A stretch of 64,000 nucleotides of DNA from positions 50,915 to 114,914 of the forward strand of contig JAQYUZ010000052.1 in the NCBI GenBank assembly GCA_033819885.1, written 5' to 3'. Source of the DNA: Microbotryomycetes sp. JL201 (Eukaryota > Basidiomycota > Microbotryomycetes). Position numbers and translations under genes: made by a program. The notes below the pieces were generated by a model, which saw nothing but the letters and a program-made list of their open reading frames with translations, was not told the DNA's origin and did not search any database. Positions within the stretch are counted from its first letter, which is position 1. Each line of letters starts with the position of its first letter. Shown here in pieces: positions 1 through 12,117 of the stretch.

Positions 1-1621
1 TAGACCTCTCCATGACTGCCAGCCCAACACCCGTTTCTGGTACACATTCTAGCAAAATGACGTCAACACCTTTCCTCTTTTCGCCCTCCTTTCGAATTCT
101 CGTCGTCGTCGGCGGCGAATCGTTTCGACTAAGAGATTCTTCCTCGACTGATCCGATAGATAGGTCGGTCAACGAACGTGTCGCGTCGTCGAGAACTGAA
201 TCAAAATCCAATTCGTCCAAACATCTCAAACCACCAAACAACCTCCTCGCCAAAACTGATCCATTGTCACTCGCAGAACCATAAGAGTATCTTAGAACAA
301 CAGGTTCAACGAGTGGGGTCGGAATGGGAATGTCTTGAGGTTTTGTTTTGGAAGGTGAGAGCTTGACGACTGAAATCTGATCACTGTCGTTCGAGTTTGA
401 GGTTGACGACAAAGGTTGCGACGACAGAGGTTCGATTCGAGCCCAAGTCTCGTCCGTCAACATGAGTCCGATTCTGAACGGACTCGTCGTCGTCGAAGAA
501 AACGCAGAGAAACTGATCAAATCCTGGATCGTAGGCAACGTAGCGTCGTCCTCGTTGTTGCCTGCCAAATTTGGCTTGACGAGCACTACTCGAGCGTTCG
601 TAGGCGAATAATGCTTGTACTTCATACCTGGCGTGGTCGGTTTTGATTCAATCGCTTTGCTCTTAAAGTGCTTGTTGTAAACTTGAATGCCAGACGACCC
701 TGCGACGGTTGCGAACCCGTTCTTTTCGAGAGCTTCTTGCAGTTGTTCGGGAGAGATTCCACCCGCTCTCAATACTCGTAGTTGACCACCGCGCGTCCGA
801 TCTTGTTCTGTCAATGCAAACTCTGGTTCGACATAATCGACCACCGTGCTTTCCAGTCCGACCAAACATTCGCCTCCGTCCAAGATGGCAGCGACACCAC
901 GTCCCTTGCCTAAATCATTCCAAACGTGTGTCGCCGAGGTTGGACTGGGTCTCGAACTGAGGTTGGCGCTCGGAGCGGCCAAAGGCACGCCAGCTCGTTT
1001 AATCAACGTCCTCGCCAAGTCGTGAGCCGGCATTCGAATGGCCAACGATTCGAGACCGGCAGACACTTCTGTCGCGACCTTGTTCAGAGGTTCGCGCCAA
1101 GCTTGATTATCCTCGTTGGTGTCTTTGCCACCTGCGTTCACGGCGGCGGCGGGGCCGGTAGAGGTCGGCCTCGTCACGTCAAAGATGATAGTCAACGGGC
1201 CGGGCCAGAATTCCCTCATCAAGCAGTCGAGCATGTCGGGCACGGTTTGACCTTTGTTTGGCAGCAAACTGTTGAGCATCTCTCTGTCGCTGACGTGCAC
1301 GATCAAAGGATTGTCCGACGGTCTGCCCTTTGCGGCGTAAATTTTCGAGACTGCCGTCGAGCTGAGAGCATTCGCTCCGAGGCCATAAACAGTCTCTGTT
1401 GGGAAAGCGACCACCTGGTCTCGTTGAAGCAGCTCGGCGGCCTTGACAACTGAAGGATCAGATTCGAGTGGGCCCGAGCGTGAGACGGACAAGCGCTCTG
1501 CCTCGTCGAATGCCGGTTCTGCGGCTGCAGACATGCTGAAGGTTTTGCGTGATACAATCCGATTGAGAGAGGGGGATGCTTGCAGTGTCGAATGCTGGAA
1601 ACGTCGCAGACCTGCGAGCAT
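1..1621 (-). CDS. SUA5: Threonylcarbamoyl-AMP synthase (Sua5/YrdC), 3' end outside the window
   Basis: Makes threonylcarbamoyl-AMP from threonine, bicarbonate and ATP, the first step of t6A37 tRNA modification. One open frame without introns runs from the start to base 1, so the C-terminus is cut off. The YrdC domain is clear: FPTETVYGLGANA, SKIYAAKGRPSDNPLIVHV, WPGPLTIIFD and PSANLSSRPSPTSATHV. The linker motif TPGMKYKHYSP and the C-terminal Sua5 domain follow. There are two in-frame ATGs. The outer one (1619-1621) comes directly after an in-frame TGA and adds 29 residues rich in Arg, Ser and Leu with no acidic residue, typical of a mitochondrial presequence. The inner one (1532-1534) gives MSAAAEPAFDEAERLSVS, a cytosolic-type N-terminus. 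Sua5/YRDC proteins are known to act in both compartments. The family call is secure; use of two starts is inferred. Confidence 0.94.
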   Translation of the reverse strand, partial: MLAGLRRFQHSTLQASPSLNRIVSRKTFSMSAAAEPAFDEAERLSVSRSGPLESDPSVVKAAELLQRDQVVAFPTETVYGLGANALSSTAVSKIYAAKGRPSDNPLIVHVSDREMLNSLLPNKGQTVPDMLDCLMREFWPGPLTIIFDVTRPTSTGPAAAVNAGGKDTNEDNQAWREPLNKVATEVSAGLESLAIRMPAHDLARTLIKRAGVPLAAPSANLSSRPSPTSATHVWNDLGKGRGVAAILDGGECLVGLESTVVDYVEPEFALTEQDRTRGGQLRVLRAGGISPEQLQEALEKNGFATVAGSSGIQVYNKHFKSKAIESKPTTPGMKYKHYSPTNARVVLVKPNLAGNNEDDATLPTIQDLISFSAFSSTTTSPFRIGLMLTDETWARIEPLSSQPLSSTSNSNDSDQISVVKLSPSKTKPQDIPIPTPLVEPVVLRYSYGSASDNGSVLARRLFGGLRCLDELDFDSVLDDATRSLTDLSIGSVEEESLSRNDSPPTTTRIRKEGEKRKGVDVILLECVPETGVGLAVMERS

Positions 1622-2066
1622 TCACGTCGTTCGCAGCCAAAGTCGGTTCGCTGGCCGTACCAACCGAGCCTACGTCGAGCAAAACAGCGTCAAAAACCAA
1701 CTCTCCTGTTTGCTGCGACAAATCACTCGGCTCGATGTGCGGCAACAGCCTCGCAAGGAAAGAGAAAAAAAAAGGTCCGAGCGGGCCAGTGATGACGTCG
1801 ATCGCAGGCTGCAGGCAGCAAATCATGCTGCACACTAGCGTCTCAAAGGCCTGTGCCAAGCTCAAGACTCACTCTCCCAAGAGGCAAGGACAGCACTGGG
1901 GTGGTTCGATAGCAAGCTGGACCAAAGTCAAGGCCGGATGTGTATCACGACTCGGCGGCGTGCAGACTCTGAATAGCGGCCACTATCTTCACAGCCAAAC
2001 ACATTGTATGGATTGAATTTCAGATCACGTCAACGAGGTAGCATTTCGAGGCCCATTTGCCCTGCT
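1622..2066. other. Intergenic, SUA5 promoter / ARPC3 3' flank
   Basis: 445 bp between two minus-strand genes. Short open frames occur on both strands, but none shows a recognisable family or the splice pattern of the neighbours. It should hold the SUA5 promoter and the ARPC3 terminator; I see no clear motif. Confidence 0.5.
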
Positions 2067-3025
2067 TCACACGCCCAGCGATTTCCCCATGAATTTGCGT
2101 TTCTGTTGAGCAGTCAAGCAAGGGTCCAAAATGGTCAGACTCGCCCGGAACACTCGCGCAACGTCTACGCCAACTCGCCTGGAAGCTCATCCACCACTTG
2201 CTGGGTTTGCCTTGACTTTCTGGCGTGTACACTCGTTCCAACAGCCGCAGAACGCTTTCTTGCCTCGCTTGCGTCAGGTATTGTCGCAAGGCATCTGTCA
2301 AATTGAGCAGGTCCACAGATGAGTGCGAGTCGGGTCAGCGTGAAGCTGTTCTCGCGATTCAAGTCGCTCGACCACGCACCTGATTCTAGCCGATTTGCGG
2401 GTGCCTGATACAGATTGTTCATTGGAAACCCTGGCTCGCCGGGCAATGTAAAGTTATCGATTGCATACGACGTCAATTGCTTCTGCGCTTCCTGTGGAGT
2501 CCAGCCTCGGCCTGTCAAGGTGTCGTGGGTCAATCAGCGCTGATTATTTGTTGAAAAGGTGTAGAGCTGCCCGGAAAATTGAATGGGTTGGCTCACCTTG
2601 ACTAATCTTTGTGAGGCAGTCGCCAATAAAGAGGATCAAGTAGATCAATACGCGGTCCGCCGGTCCTCTGATCTCAAAGTTGCGAAATAGCGAATTTGCT
2701 CTGAACAAGTCGAGCGCCTCTGTCACAATGTCATCGCGGGACAGGTCGGCTGTTGGTGGTCGAGTGTCGGTGAGCGCTCGCATGTGAGGGCCGCGCGCGT
2801 GCTCGTAATGAGAACGCCATCAACCTGCACTGACCTGGTGGAGGTGCAGGGCCTCTGATCTTGGATGCGAACGGCAGCAGGCTCATGTTGCCGATCAATC
2901 GAAAGTCGACGTCGTCATTGTAGCTCGAGTGGTACGCCTGGCGCGCATAGGATGCACAGCACAGCGTGTAGAGTCAGTATTCACTAATGTACGCTAAATG
3001 CACGTCCGCGCTCGCGTACTGGCAT
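2067..3025 (-). CDS. ARC18: Arp2/3 complex subunit 3 (ARPC3, p21)
   Basis: Structural subunit of the Arp2/3 complex that nucleates branched actin. Six exons in transcription order: 3025-3020, 2937-2835, 2749-2597, 2511-2380, 2294-2179, 2102-2067; 181 aa, close to the ~178 usual. The first exon is only ATGCCA and splices to give MPAYHSSYNDDVDF, as in the family. Other matches are RLIGNMSLLPF, the FRANSLFRNFEIRGPADR block, LPGEPGFPMNNLYQAPAN and KPSKWWMSF. The last intron (2178-2103) must use a GC donor (CAG|GCGAGT): only this keeps frame into the family-typical C-terminus KRKFMGKSLGV. All exon phases are consistent. It is divergent from the kinase gene at 3452, sharing 426 bp. Identification is very firm. 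Confidence 0.96.
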
Positions 3026-3451
3026 TGTGTGGAATGTGGCACAAGCGCGGGCGACAGCGTCGATTGGCTCTGCTGCGGCAATGCTCGGTGTGCTTCGAGA
3101 GGGGCGGCCCCTTATTCATCACTCGGAGAATTTGCCACTCCCTGGACTTGCACAACGTCAACCGGTTCCAGCCAAGAAACAGGAGGCGCACTTGTCGTCC
3201 GGGGCGCACGGGCCGCTCGGCTCTTGCGCTAATTACCATCCCGCCCTCCGCCATCCTGGATCGGTCAGGCCAGCGGCTGATCTGCAGTCAGTCTCAACTT
3301 GTGCGTCCCTGGCACTTGCTCTCCCCTCATTGCTTGAGCTCGCCTTTCGAAACGACCAGTCCTGGCTTGCTTGGTGGTAACACGTTCACGAGCCGTGACA
3401 TCCCTCTCACCGACCAAACATCTCCCTCAAAAACTAGTCCTTGCGCGCAAA
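3026..3451. promoter_or_regulatory. Shared divergent intergenic region, ARPC3 / glycerate kinase-like
   Basis: 426 bp between head-to-head start codons. It presumably carries both promoters and 5' leaders. Frames inside it lack family features; I see no convincing TATA element. Confidence 0.5.
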
Positions 3452-4613
3452 ATGTCAGACGTAGCTTCAGACAAGGTTCAAGCAACGGCAAAGTTTGTGC
3501 TGGAACAGCTCGAGCAACACCGGCAATCTCATAATGTCAACATAGATACACACAAGGTCAGACCTCTTGTTGTTGGAGTGCAAGGTCCTCAGGGAGCGGG
3601 TACGTGTCTTCGTTTCGGCTTTTTGGGGCGCCACTTCCATCGGCAACTAGTGGCTTTCCCCTAGGCTGACTCTACGTCCCAGGAAAATCACACTTGACTG
3701 GATTGCTGCCAGCGTACCTTTCGAGCGCGCCATTTAACCTCACGTGTGCCTCTGTATCGTTGGACGATTTGTACTTGCCCTATGACAAGATGACACGGTT
3801 GGGACGGAATCACCCTGACAACAAGCTCCTGCAAGGCAGAGGACAACCCGGCACACACGATCTTTTGCTCGGGCGGCAAATCCTCGAGAAATTGTCCAAT
3901 ATCAACGGTTCGTCCAACAAGGCCGTCGAGATTCCAATCTACGACAAGTCCTTGCACGCTGGGCTGGGTGACAGAACGGGAGACACCGTCAAAGTCATTG
4001 CACCCATCGACATTGTGATTTTTGAAGGGTGGATGAACGGCTTCCACTCGTTGCCGACGGATACGCTCGACCAGTGGTACAAAGAAGCACAACAGGACCC
4101 TGTTGCTTTCTCACAGGCGAGAAAGCTTGACTACCAAGAACCTTTCTTTGTACAGCATTCTTTGGACAGCTTGAAAGAAGTCAACGACATGCTGGGACAG
4201 TACGAAAGAGATTTATGGACGCGGATAGACTGTTTTATCGAAATGAGGCCAGTCGAAATGGGTTACGTGTGGCAATGGAGGTTACAGGCACGTCGCCGCT
4301 CAATCAATTCCTCCGAAAATGAATCACTTTGGCTGACGTGCAGTTGTCGTGCAGCAAGAGCACAATATGATGGCCCAGAACGGTGGCGTCGGCATGACGG
4401 ATGAACAAGTGAAAGATTTTATTGCCAGGTAGGCTAAGAGGTTTGTTGCGCGCAGTGGGAACTCTCATGTGCTGACGTCTTTCGTACAGGTATATGCCTG
4501 GCTACGAACTATTTCTGGACGGTATCGAACGCGCAGACGCACCTTGGCACTCAAAGGGATTACGACTTGTCATCGGACAGCAGCGGGAAATTGTTGCCAC
4601 AGAAACGTTCTAG
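3452..4613 (+). CDS. Glycerate kinase-like P-loop kinase (Tda10/GLYK family)
   Basis: Predicted ATP-dependent small-molecule kinase related to yeast Tda10 and plant D-glycerate 3-kinase. Exons 3452-3599, 3683-4287, 4355-4428, 4490-4613 give 316 aa, close to the family's ~290. The Walker A motif GPQGAGKS spans the first splice junction. SLDDLYLPYDKM, GRGQPGTHDLLL, IPIYDKSLHAG, VIFEGWMNGF and RIDCFIEMRP match the family, and the protein ends with DAPWHSKGLRLVIGQQREI. Intron 2 (4288-4354) reads CAG|GCACGT...GCAG, a GC-AG intron. The nearby GT (4281) would put the downstream exon out of frame. Whether glycerate is the true substrate is not shown; yeast Tda10 activity is poorly defined. Confidence 0.9.
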
Positions 4614-5293
4614 AATTGCGCAGAAATGGCGATGCAATGAGCGCGCTGGCGCGAGTTTTGCGGCCGAGGGTTTCGGGTCTTCAAGATCGCAGACCAGACG
4701 CCGCACGAAACAGCTTCTGCAGCCCAGACATGCGGCGTGAGAACCATGTGAAGCATGCATGTCCCAATGTGCGGCGAGATCGTCCTCTCAGGTCTCCACG
4801 CAGGCGGTGGATCGCCGTGTGTGAAATTGCGCAGATCTCGCGGATTGTTTTTGGCATGCGCAGACGGCAGACTGAAGCTGCGTTCCGCAAAACAGCGCAG
4901 GGTCTGGAAGGGCGAGGCGGCCGGCTTGGAAACTCCTGATCTCATCTGATAGCTGAAGATCTGGCGCGCTGGAAGCGCACAGGGTATCGGATCACTAACG
5001 TCACCATTCGTCAGGCTCTGATGCGACATTCGAGTTTTGCAATCGCATGTGCATGGCTTGTGGAGGCGAGCACAGAAGCCGGCCGCGCGCCAAAAGCGCT
5101 CGCCCGCAGGCTCGTCCGCAGCAATCAGATTGGACACGGGCGGGGGCGAGAAAAAAAAATTCCTAGCGCGCCACGAGGCGACTCTGCTCATCTCCTTCCT
5201 CTCATCTGTCCCTCAACTCGTTTTCTGTCTCGCTGTTCTTGGTAGGCTCCACCCCTGCAACTCGCCACACTCTTACCACCTCCATCTGGGAAA
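4614..5293. other. Intergenic, upstream of the MFS transporter
   Basis: 680 bp between two plus-strand genes. It carries a poly-A run near 5150 and pyrimidine-rich sequence before the transporter start. Frames here look like antisense noise with no domain. Likely terminator plus promoter. Confidence 0.5.
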
Positions 5294-7732
5294 ATGCCTG
5301 GATCAGACAAGTCAGTCCCAGCAACTTGTCTCTTCAAGCTTGTACACTGACCCTCTTTTCTCGCGGCAGGGCATCCACTGACGGCGCTGTGCCGTCGTAC
5401 GATGGCACACACCAGCTCAACAAAGAGGAGCAGGAGCCTCGAGTGTCTGCGCTTGAATCGATCGACCAGTCGGCCGGTGTCGCGCGCATCGCTGCCGTGG
5501 CCGATGAAATCACTCCCGGTCTGAGAATCTGGATGTTCTTTGGGTAAGCTTGCTTTGTGGGTGTGAGCGGTTGCACGTTCCACGGCGCATGATGGATCTC
5601 GGCCTGAACCGGCCTGGCGGCCGAGATCGGCTTTGATCAGATAAACTGATCTTGCTCGTTGGTAGCGTATTCTTGATCGCTTATGCCTACGGCCTCGATG
5701 GCACAATCCGTTACACTTATCAAGCCGAAGCAACTTCATCATACGCTTTGCACAGCTTGCTCGCCACCGTCAACGTCCTGCGCTCCATCATCGCCGCCGC
5801 CGCACAACCGCCTTTGGCAAAGTTGGCAGATGTGTTTGGTCGCTCGTCTTTGATCGCTCTGTCTGTCTTTTTCTATGTCATTGGAACCATCGTCGAGGCC
5901 TCGTCGACCGGCGTCAAGTCGTTCTGCGGTGGAGCTGTCCTCTACCAGGTCAGCAATGGCCTACTTTTCAGCCTCTGCTGATTGGTGCTCACAGCGACAT
6001 CTTTTCAACAGATTGGATATACTGCCGTCATCCTCCTCGTCGAAGTGACGATTGGCGACACGACTTCGTTGAGGTCACGCCTCTTCTTCTCTTACATTCC
6101 CGCCCTGCCCTTCATCATCAATACGTGGGTGTCTGGTGACGTCACGTCTGCCGTTCTTGGCGCCACGACGTGGAAGTGGGGTATCGGCATGTGGGCCTTG
6201 ATCTACCCAGTCTGCTCGTTGCCTCTCTTGTCGGCCTTGTGGATCGCTCAACGCCGCGCCAAGCGCCATGGCAAGCTCGATGGTATCCAAACTCCTTTCC
6301 GACAACTCGGTTTCAAAGGTCTCGCGGTCAAGTTGTTCTGGGAATTGGACGTCATCGGCCTGATCTTGCTCGTCGCCATGTTCGCTTTGATCCTTTTGCC
6401 TTTCACGCTCGCAGGCGGTGAAAGCCGCAGCTGGGGCCGCGCTCACATCATCGTCATGCTCGTCATCGGTGTCCTGTGCGTGCCCGCTTTCGTCTTGTGG
6501 GAGGCCAAGTACGCTCGGTTCCCGGCCGTACCTTTCAAGTTGCTTCGCACGCGTACCGTCTTGGCTTGCATGGGTATCGCGTGCATGCTCAACTGCGCAT
6601 GGTACTTGCAAGGCGACTACCTCTACACGGTCTTGATCGTCGCTTTCAACGAGTCCGTCAAGTCGGCCACTCGCATCACGTCACTCTATTCGTTCACGTC
6701 CGTTCTCGTCGGCGTCGGTCTCGGCGTTGTCGTGCGATTTGTTCGTCGCTTGAAGCCGTTCATGGTGGCCGGCACTTGCATCTTCATTCTCGCCTTTGGC
6801 TTGCTCATTCGCTACCGCGGAGGCGCCACCGACTCGAAAGGCATGATTGGAGCTCAAGTCGTGCTCGGTGTTGCAGGCGTAAGTTTTTCACTCTTTGCTG
6901 CTGGTGTCCGCATGCTGATCACAAGGATGCCTATTTCTGCAACACCGCCTTCGTTCCTGACCCACTTCACTCTGGCTCGGATTCTCAAATCTTCATCATT
7001 CATTTGCATGCATGTGTGCCTCTTGATAACGCAGGGGTCAGTCTCGGTCTCGTACGCCATATCGCATTTTGCAGAAGCTGACTGTGCCCCGCTCATACTG
7101 CTCTTCGCCTATTGCGCCCACCGCTGCAACTCCCAATTTCGCATCGATTTAGCATGTTCCCATACCCGGCTCAAGCGTTGATTCAATCGACTACAAAGAG
7201 GCAGCATCTCGCCATCATCACGTCTCTCTACTTGGCAGCTTGTAAATGGTCTAATCTGGGCTGACGCTTCGCGACGTGCACTAACTCTCACCCGGTCACA
7301 GACAACATTGGATCGGCTCTCGGGAACACAATCAGGTGAGTATATGTCGTACACTTTGGTCCGCCGCGAGCGCTGACAGCATTCCAATCTCGCAGTGGCG
7401 CCATTTGGACACAAGTTCTTCCCGGCCAGCTCCAGCAAAAGCTGTCTGCCGTTTCGACGAATGCCACTCTTGTCTCGTACGCATATGGCTCGCCGTTCTT
7501 CTTCATTGTCGACTACCCTTGGGAGTCTCCTGAGCGTCAAGCCGTCGTCCTGGCTTACCAACACACTCAAAAGCTCCTGTGCATCACCGGTATCTGCCTC
7601 AGTGTGCCACTGCTCGTGTTCACATTGATCGTCAGAAATCCTTTGCTCGGCAAGGAGCAGAGTCTGCCTGATGCTGAAAAGTCGGAAGAGACGCTCGTTC
7701 AGGAAGCCATTGCTGGCATCGACAAGAAGTAG
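5294..7732 (+). CDS. Siderophore-iron type MFS transporter (SIT/ARN family)
   Basis: Predicted 14-helix plasma-membrane or vesicle proton symporter, SIT family. Exons 5294-5310, 5370-5543, 5666-5948, 6012-6878, 7035-7036 (tentative), 7153-7241, 7302-7335, 7396-7732; 600 aa. Family features: the N-terminal segment before TM1 ([20 protein letters not shown]), [11 protein letters not shown] in the MFS signature loop, [16 protein letters not shown], and the late-helix block [12 protein letters not shown] followed by [18 protein letters not shown]. The frame between LGVAG and MFPYP closes only if a 2-nt exon GG is used, or if I have mis-set one splice site. A degenerate copy of the last ~70 bp follows the stop. 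Intron 2 contains two hairpins. The substrate (siderophore, haem or glutathione-type) cannot be told from sequence. Confidence 0.9.
5595..5651. repeat. Two inverted repeats inside the second intron of the MFS gene
   Basis: GATCTCGGCC (5595-5604) pairs perfectly with GGCCGAGATC (5619-5628) across a 14-base loop. Then GATCAG (5635-5640) pairs with CTGATC (5646-5651) across 5 bases. Both lie in the 122-nt intron 5544-5665, just before its acceptor. Visible directly; function unknown. Confidence 0.85.
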
Positions 7733-9684
7733 ATCACATGCGACAAAAGTCTAAAGGCTTCGGGTCTGACGCTGAACCGTCGAAAGAGATGCTTGTTCGG
7801 GGGGTCTTGGCTAGAACCGTTGAGAAATAGTTATCAACTGGGCGTGTCTCTTTGTTTTTTTTTCCGGGTTTTGATAGAGGGGTCCACATATTTCGCTCAT
7901 TTTTTGTATTATCAATTTATTTGTTTGCGCACCCACCGTCGTTGCTTAGATGCCCAAAGGTTACTGTGAGAGTGCTCGACTCACGCCCTCGTAGCAAGTC
8001 AATCGATCTTGAGCAGATACTCGATACCAAGTCCTTGCAACAGGGAAACGACACGTGGCACCGACAGTATTATGCGCGGGCAATCTGCTCCGGACATATT
8101 GGAGAAATGGACGACAGCAAGAAGGATTGGAAGCGGAAGCCAACTCTCGCCGGAAATCTGCATGGATTTCAATCGCGTTAGCAGACAGCACTTGAGTTTG
8201 CGATTGACGCGTGGCACGTACGATGAGCGCAGTGGACATGTTGCAAACATTCCAACTATTGATTGAGTGCGCGCTGTCAGACAGAGTTTGCTGCTTTCGA
8301 TATTCAATTTCTGCTTGATCCGGCAGTCGATATACGACTCTGCGCTATGTAGCTCTTAACATCACCTGTATATACGGTCTTCAGAGAGCAAGGGCAATGA
8401 CGTCGTGCTCGCCAGATGGACCCGAGGGGAACGCAGCCTCGCTGAGTGGCGCACGGTCCGTTTTTCCTTTGTCCCTTTGCCTTTTTCCATCACCTCATCT
8501 CCACTTAAAGGATGGCAGTAGCATGAGGTGCTGTACTCGCGATACCGTCACAGGCTAGCGAGCCTGGTCTTCAATGTCTCGCACCACCCCTCACCGACCC
8601 GGTCAGTTTTGGCATGGCGGGTCAGCACAACCCTGGCGAGGAGCCGACAGCCGACTTCCAATGCCCATAGTGCGGAGTCAAGTGAGTTGAGCACCTTAGT
8701 ATCGGGCCATTGGTGCTGTTGCAATGTCGGCCTCGGGCCACAGGAGTCATTCGCGAGAGACTCCTCGCAATCTCGATCAAGAAAGGTTCGAGACGGGGAA
8801 GAATCAAGACACCCTCCAACCGGGCGGCACATTCGTAAATGTGGTTTTTGACGTACATGCGGGAACACGGCCAAGTCTGACCCGGATAGGAGCCAATGTC
8901 CGCGGACGATGACTGACCAACCGAAACACCGGCCTTGCCTGTCCGCTGAACGGACAGCTTGATCGCTTCGCGCGTTTAATCCGGCTGGTTTAAGCGCATG
9001 AAGGTCAAAAACAGCCGGAAAGCTGCCTCTCGGCGGCCGATCGTGGTCGGCCAAAGCGTGAGCGTCGATTTTGGCATGTGACGAGGCAGAACAAGTGACA
9101 CTCGGGATAGATCGCACCGCCAAACTGACAATGTTGAAGGCTGCGACCACTGGCTGAGAGAAGAAAAAAGGCAGAAGGTGACAGCCAAAAGCCCCCGGTG
9201 TTCGTGTCAGGTCGCGACTTGCTGTGCCCATTACCTGCGTCTGAGCCGTCTTCATCGTCATCAACGTCCTCAACCCAAATGTTCGTCTTGACTGGCTTCT
9301 CTGATGTGCATATTCAGACCAACGCGAGTATCTCGCCACAAAACGAGAAACCTGCGATGCCCTCTATACAGAGCGGCGGACGACAACAATTCCACAATGG
9401 CCGAGGCAACACTTGCCAAATGCAAGACGAGCTTGCCGAATGAAGACATAATTCAGGAGATCTTGCTGCGCCGGACGACTCGTCATCGCCACCCGTGGCA
9501 CGAAACGCCGCTTCTCGTTGTGAAACATGCTAGACAGTCAATATCGAATTGAATTACAGTACTAAGAAAGAAGATCAGCCGGTTCAAGGCACAGGTTTTC
9601 CGGTCGACTGCGCCACACGGTTTTGCCGGTCTGCCAAATCGTTCGAGACCGCGCCCAAGAGCGGGCGTACCCGTAAAACTCATT
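7733..9684. other. Long intergenic region between convergent MFS and UGP1 genes
   Basis: 1.95 kb between tail-to-tail genes, unusually long for this compact window. It contains the duplicated transporter tail and T-rich tracts near 7850-7920. A 264-codon minus-strand frame (8548-9339) shows no recognisable domain and no flanking splice logic; its composition is like random frame. I cannot support a gene, but a fast-evolving or noncoding transcript is possible. Confidence 0.45.
7764..7830 (+). pseudogene. Degenerate duplicate of the transporter 3' end
   Basis: This stretch resembles 7662-7732, the last ~23 codons and stop of the transporter. Both start GTCTG, contain GCTGAA, then a GTCG/AAGAGA segment, and end in TAG. 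The copy would read approximately GSDAEPSKEMLVRGVLARTV before its stop. It lies 31 bp past the real stop and has no start. It looks like a local tandem duplication that has diverged. Confidence 0.6.
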
Positions 9685-11951
<2,267 letters not shown>

Positions 11952-12117
11952 GGCACTCGCGCCTCGCACTCGCTTGGGTGCACCACTCGCTTGGGCGTCC
12001 ATCTTTGCAATAGGTGTAGAACCATTAAAACTTTCCCGGCGGCGGCCCGCTTTCCACGACCAGTCCGCAGCACATCCCGTTTGGAGATTAATCTGACAAC
12101 AACGGCGAGTCGTCGAC

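Noticed and set aside
8548-9339. 264-codon minus-strand open frame between the MFS and UGP1 genes
   Set aside because: No recognisable domain, mixed random-like composition, no ATG-led or spliced context; length alone is not enough in GC-rich DNA.
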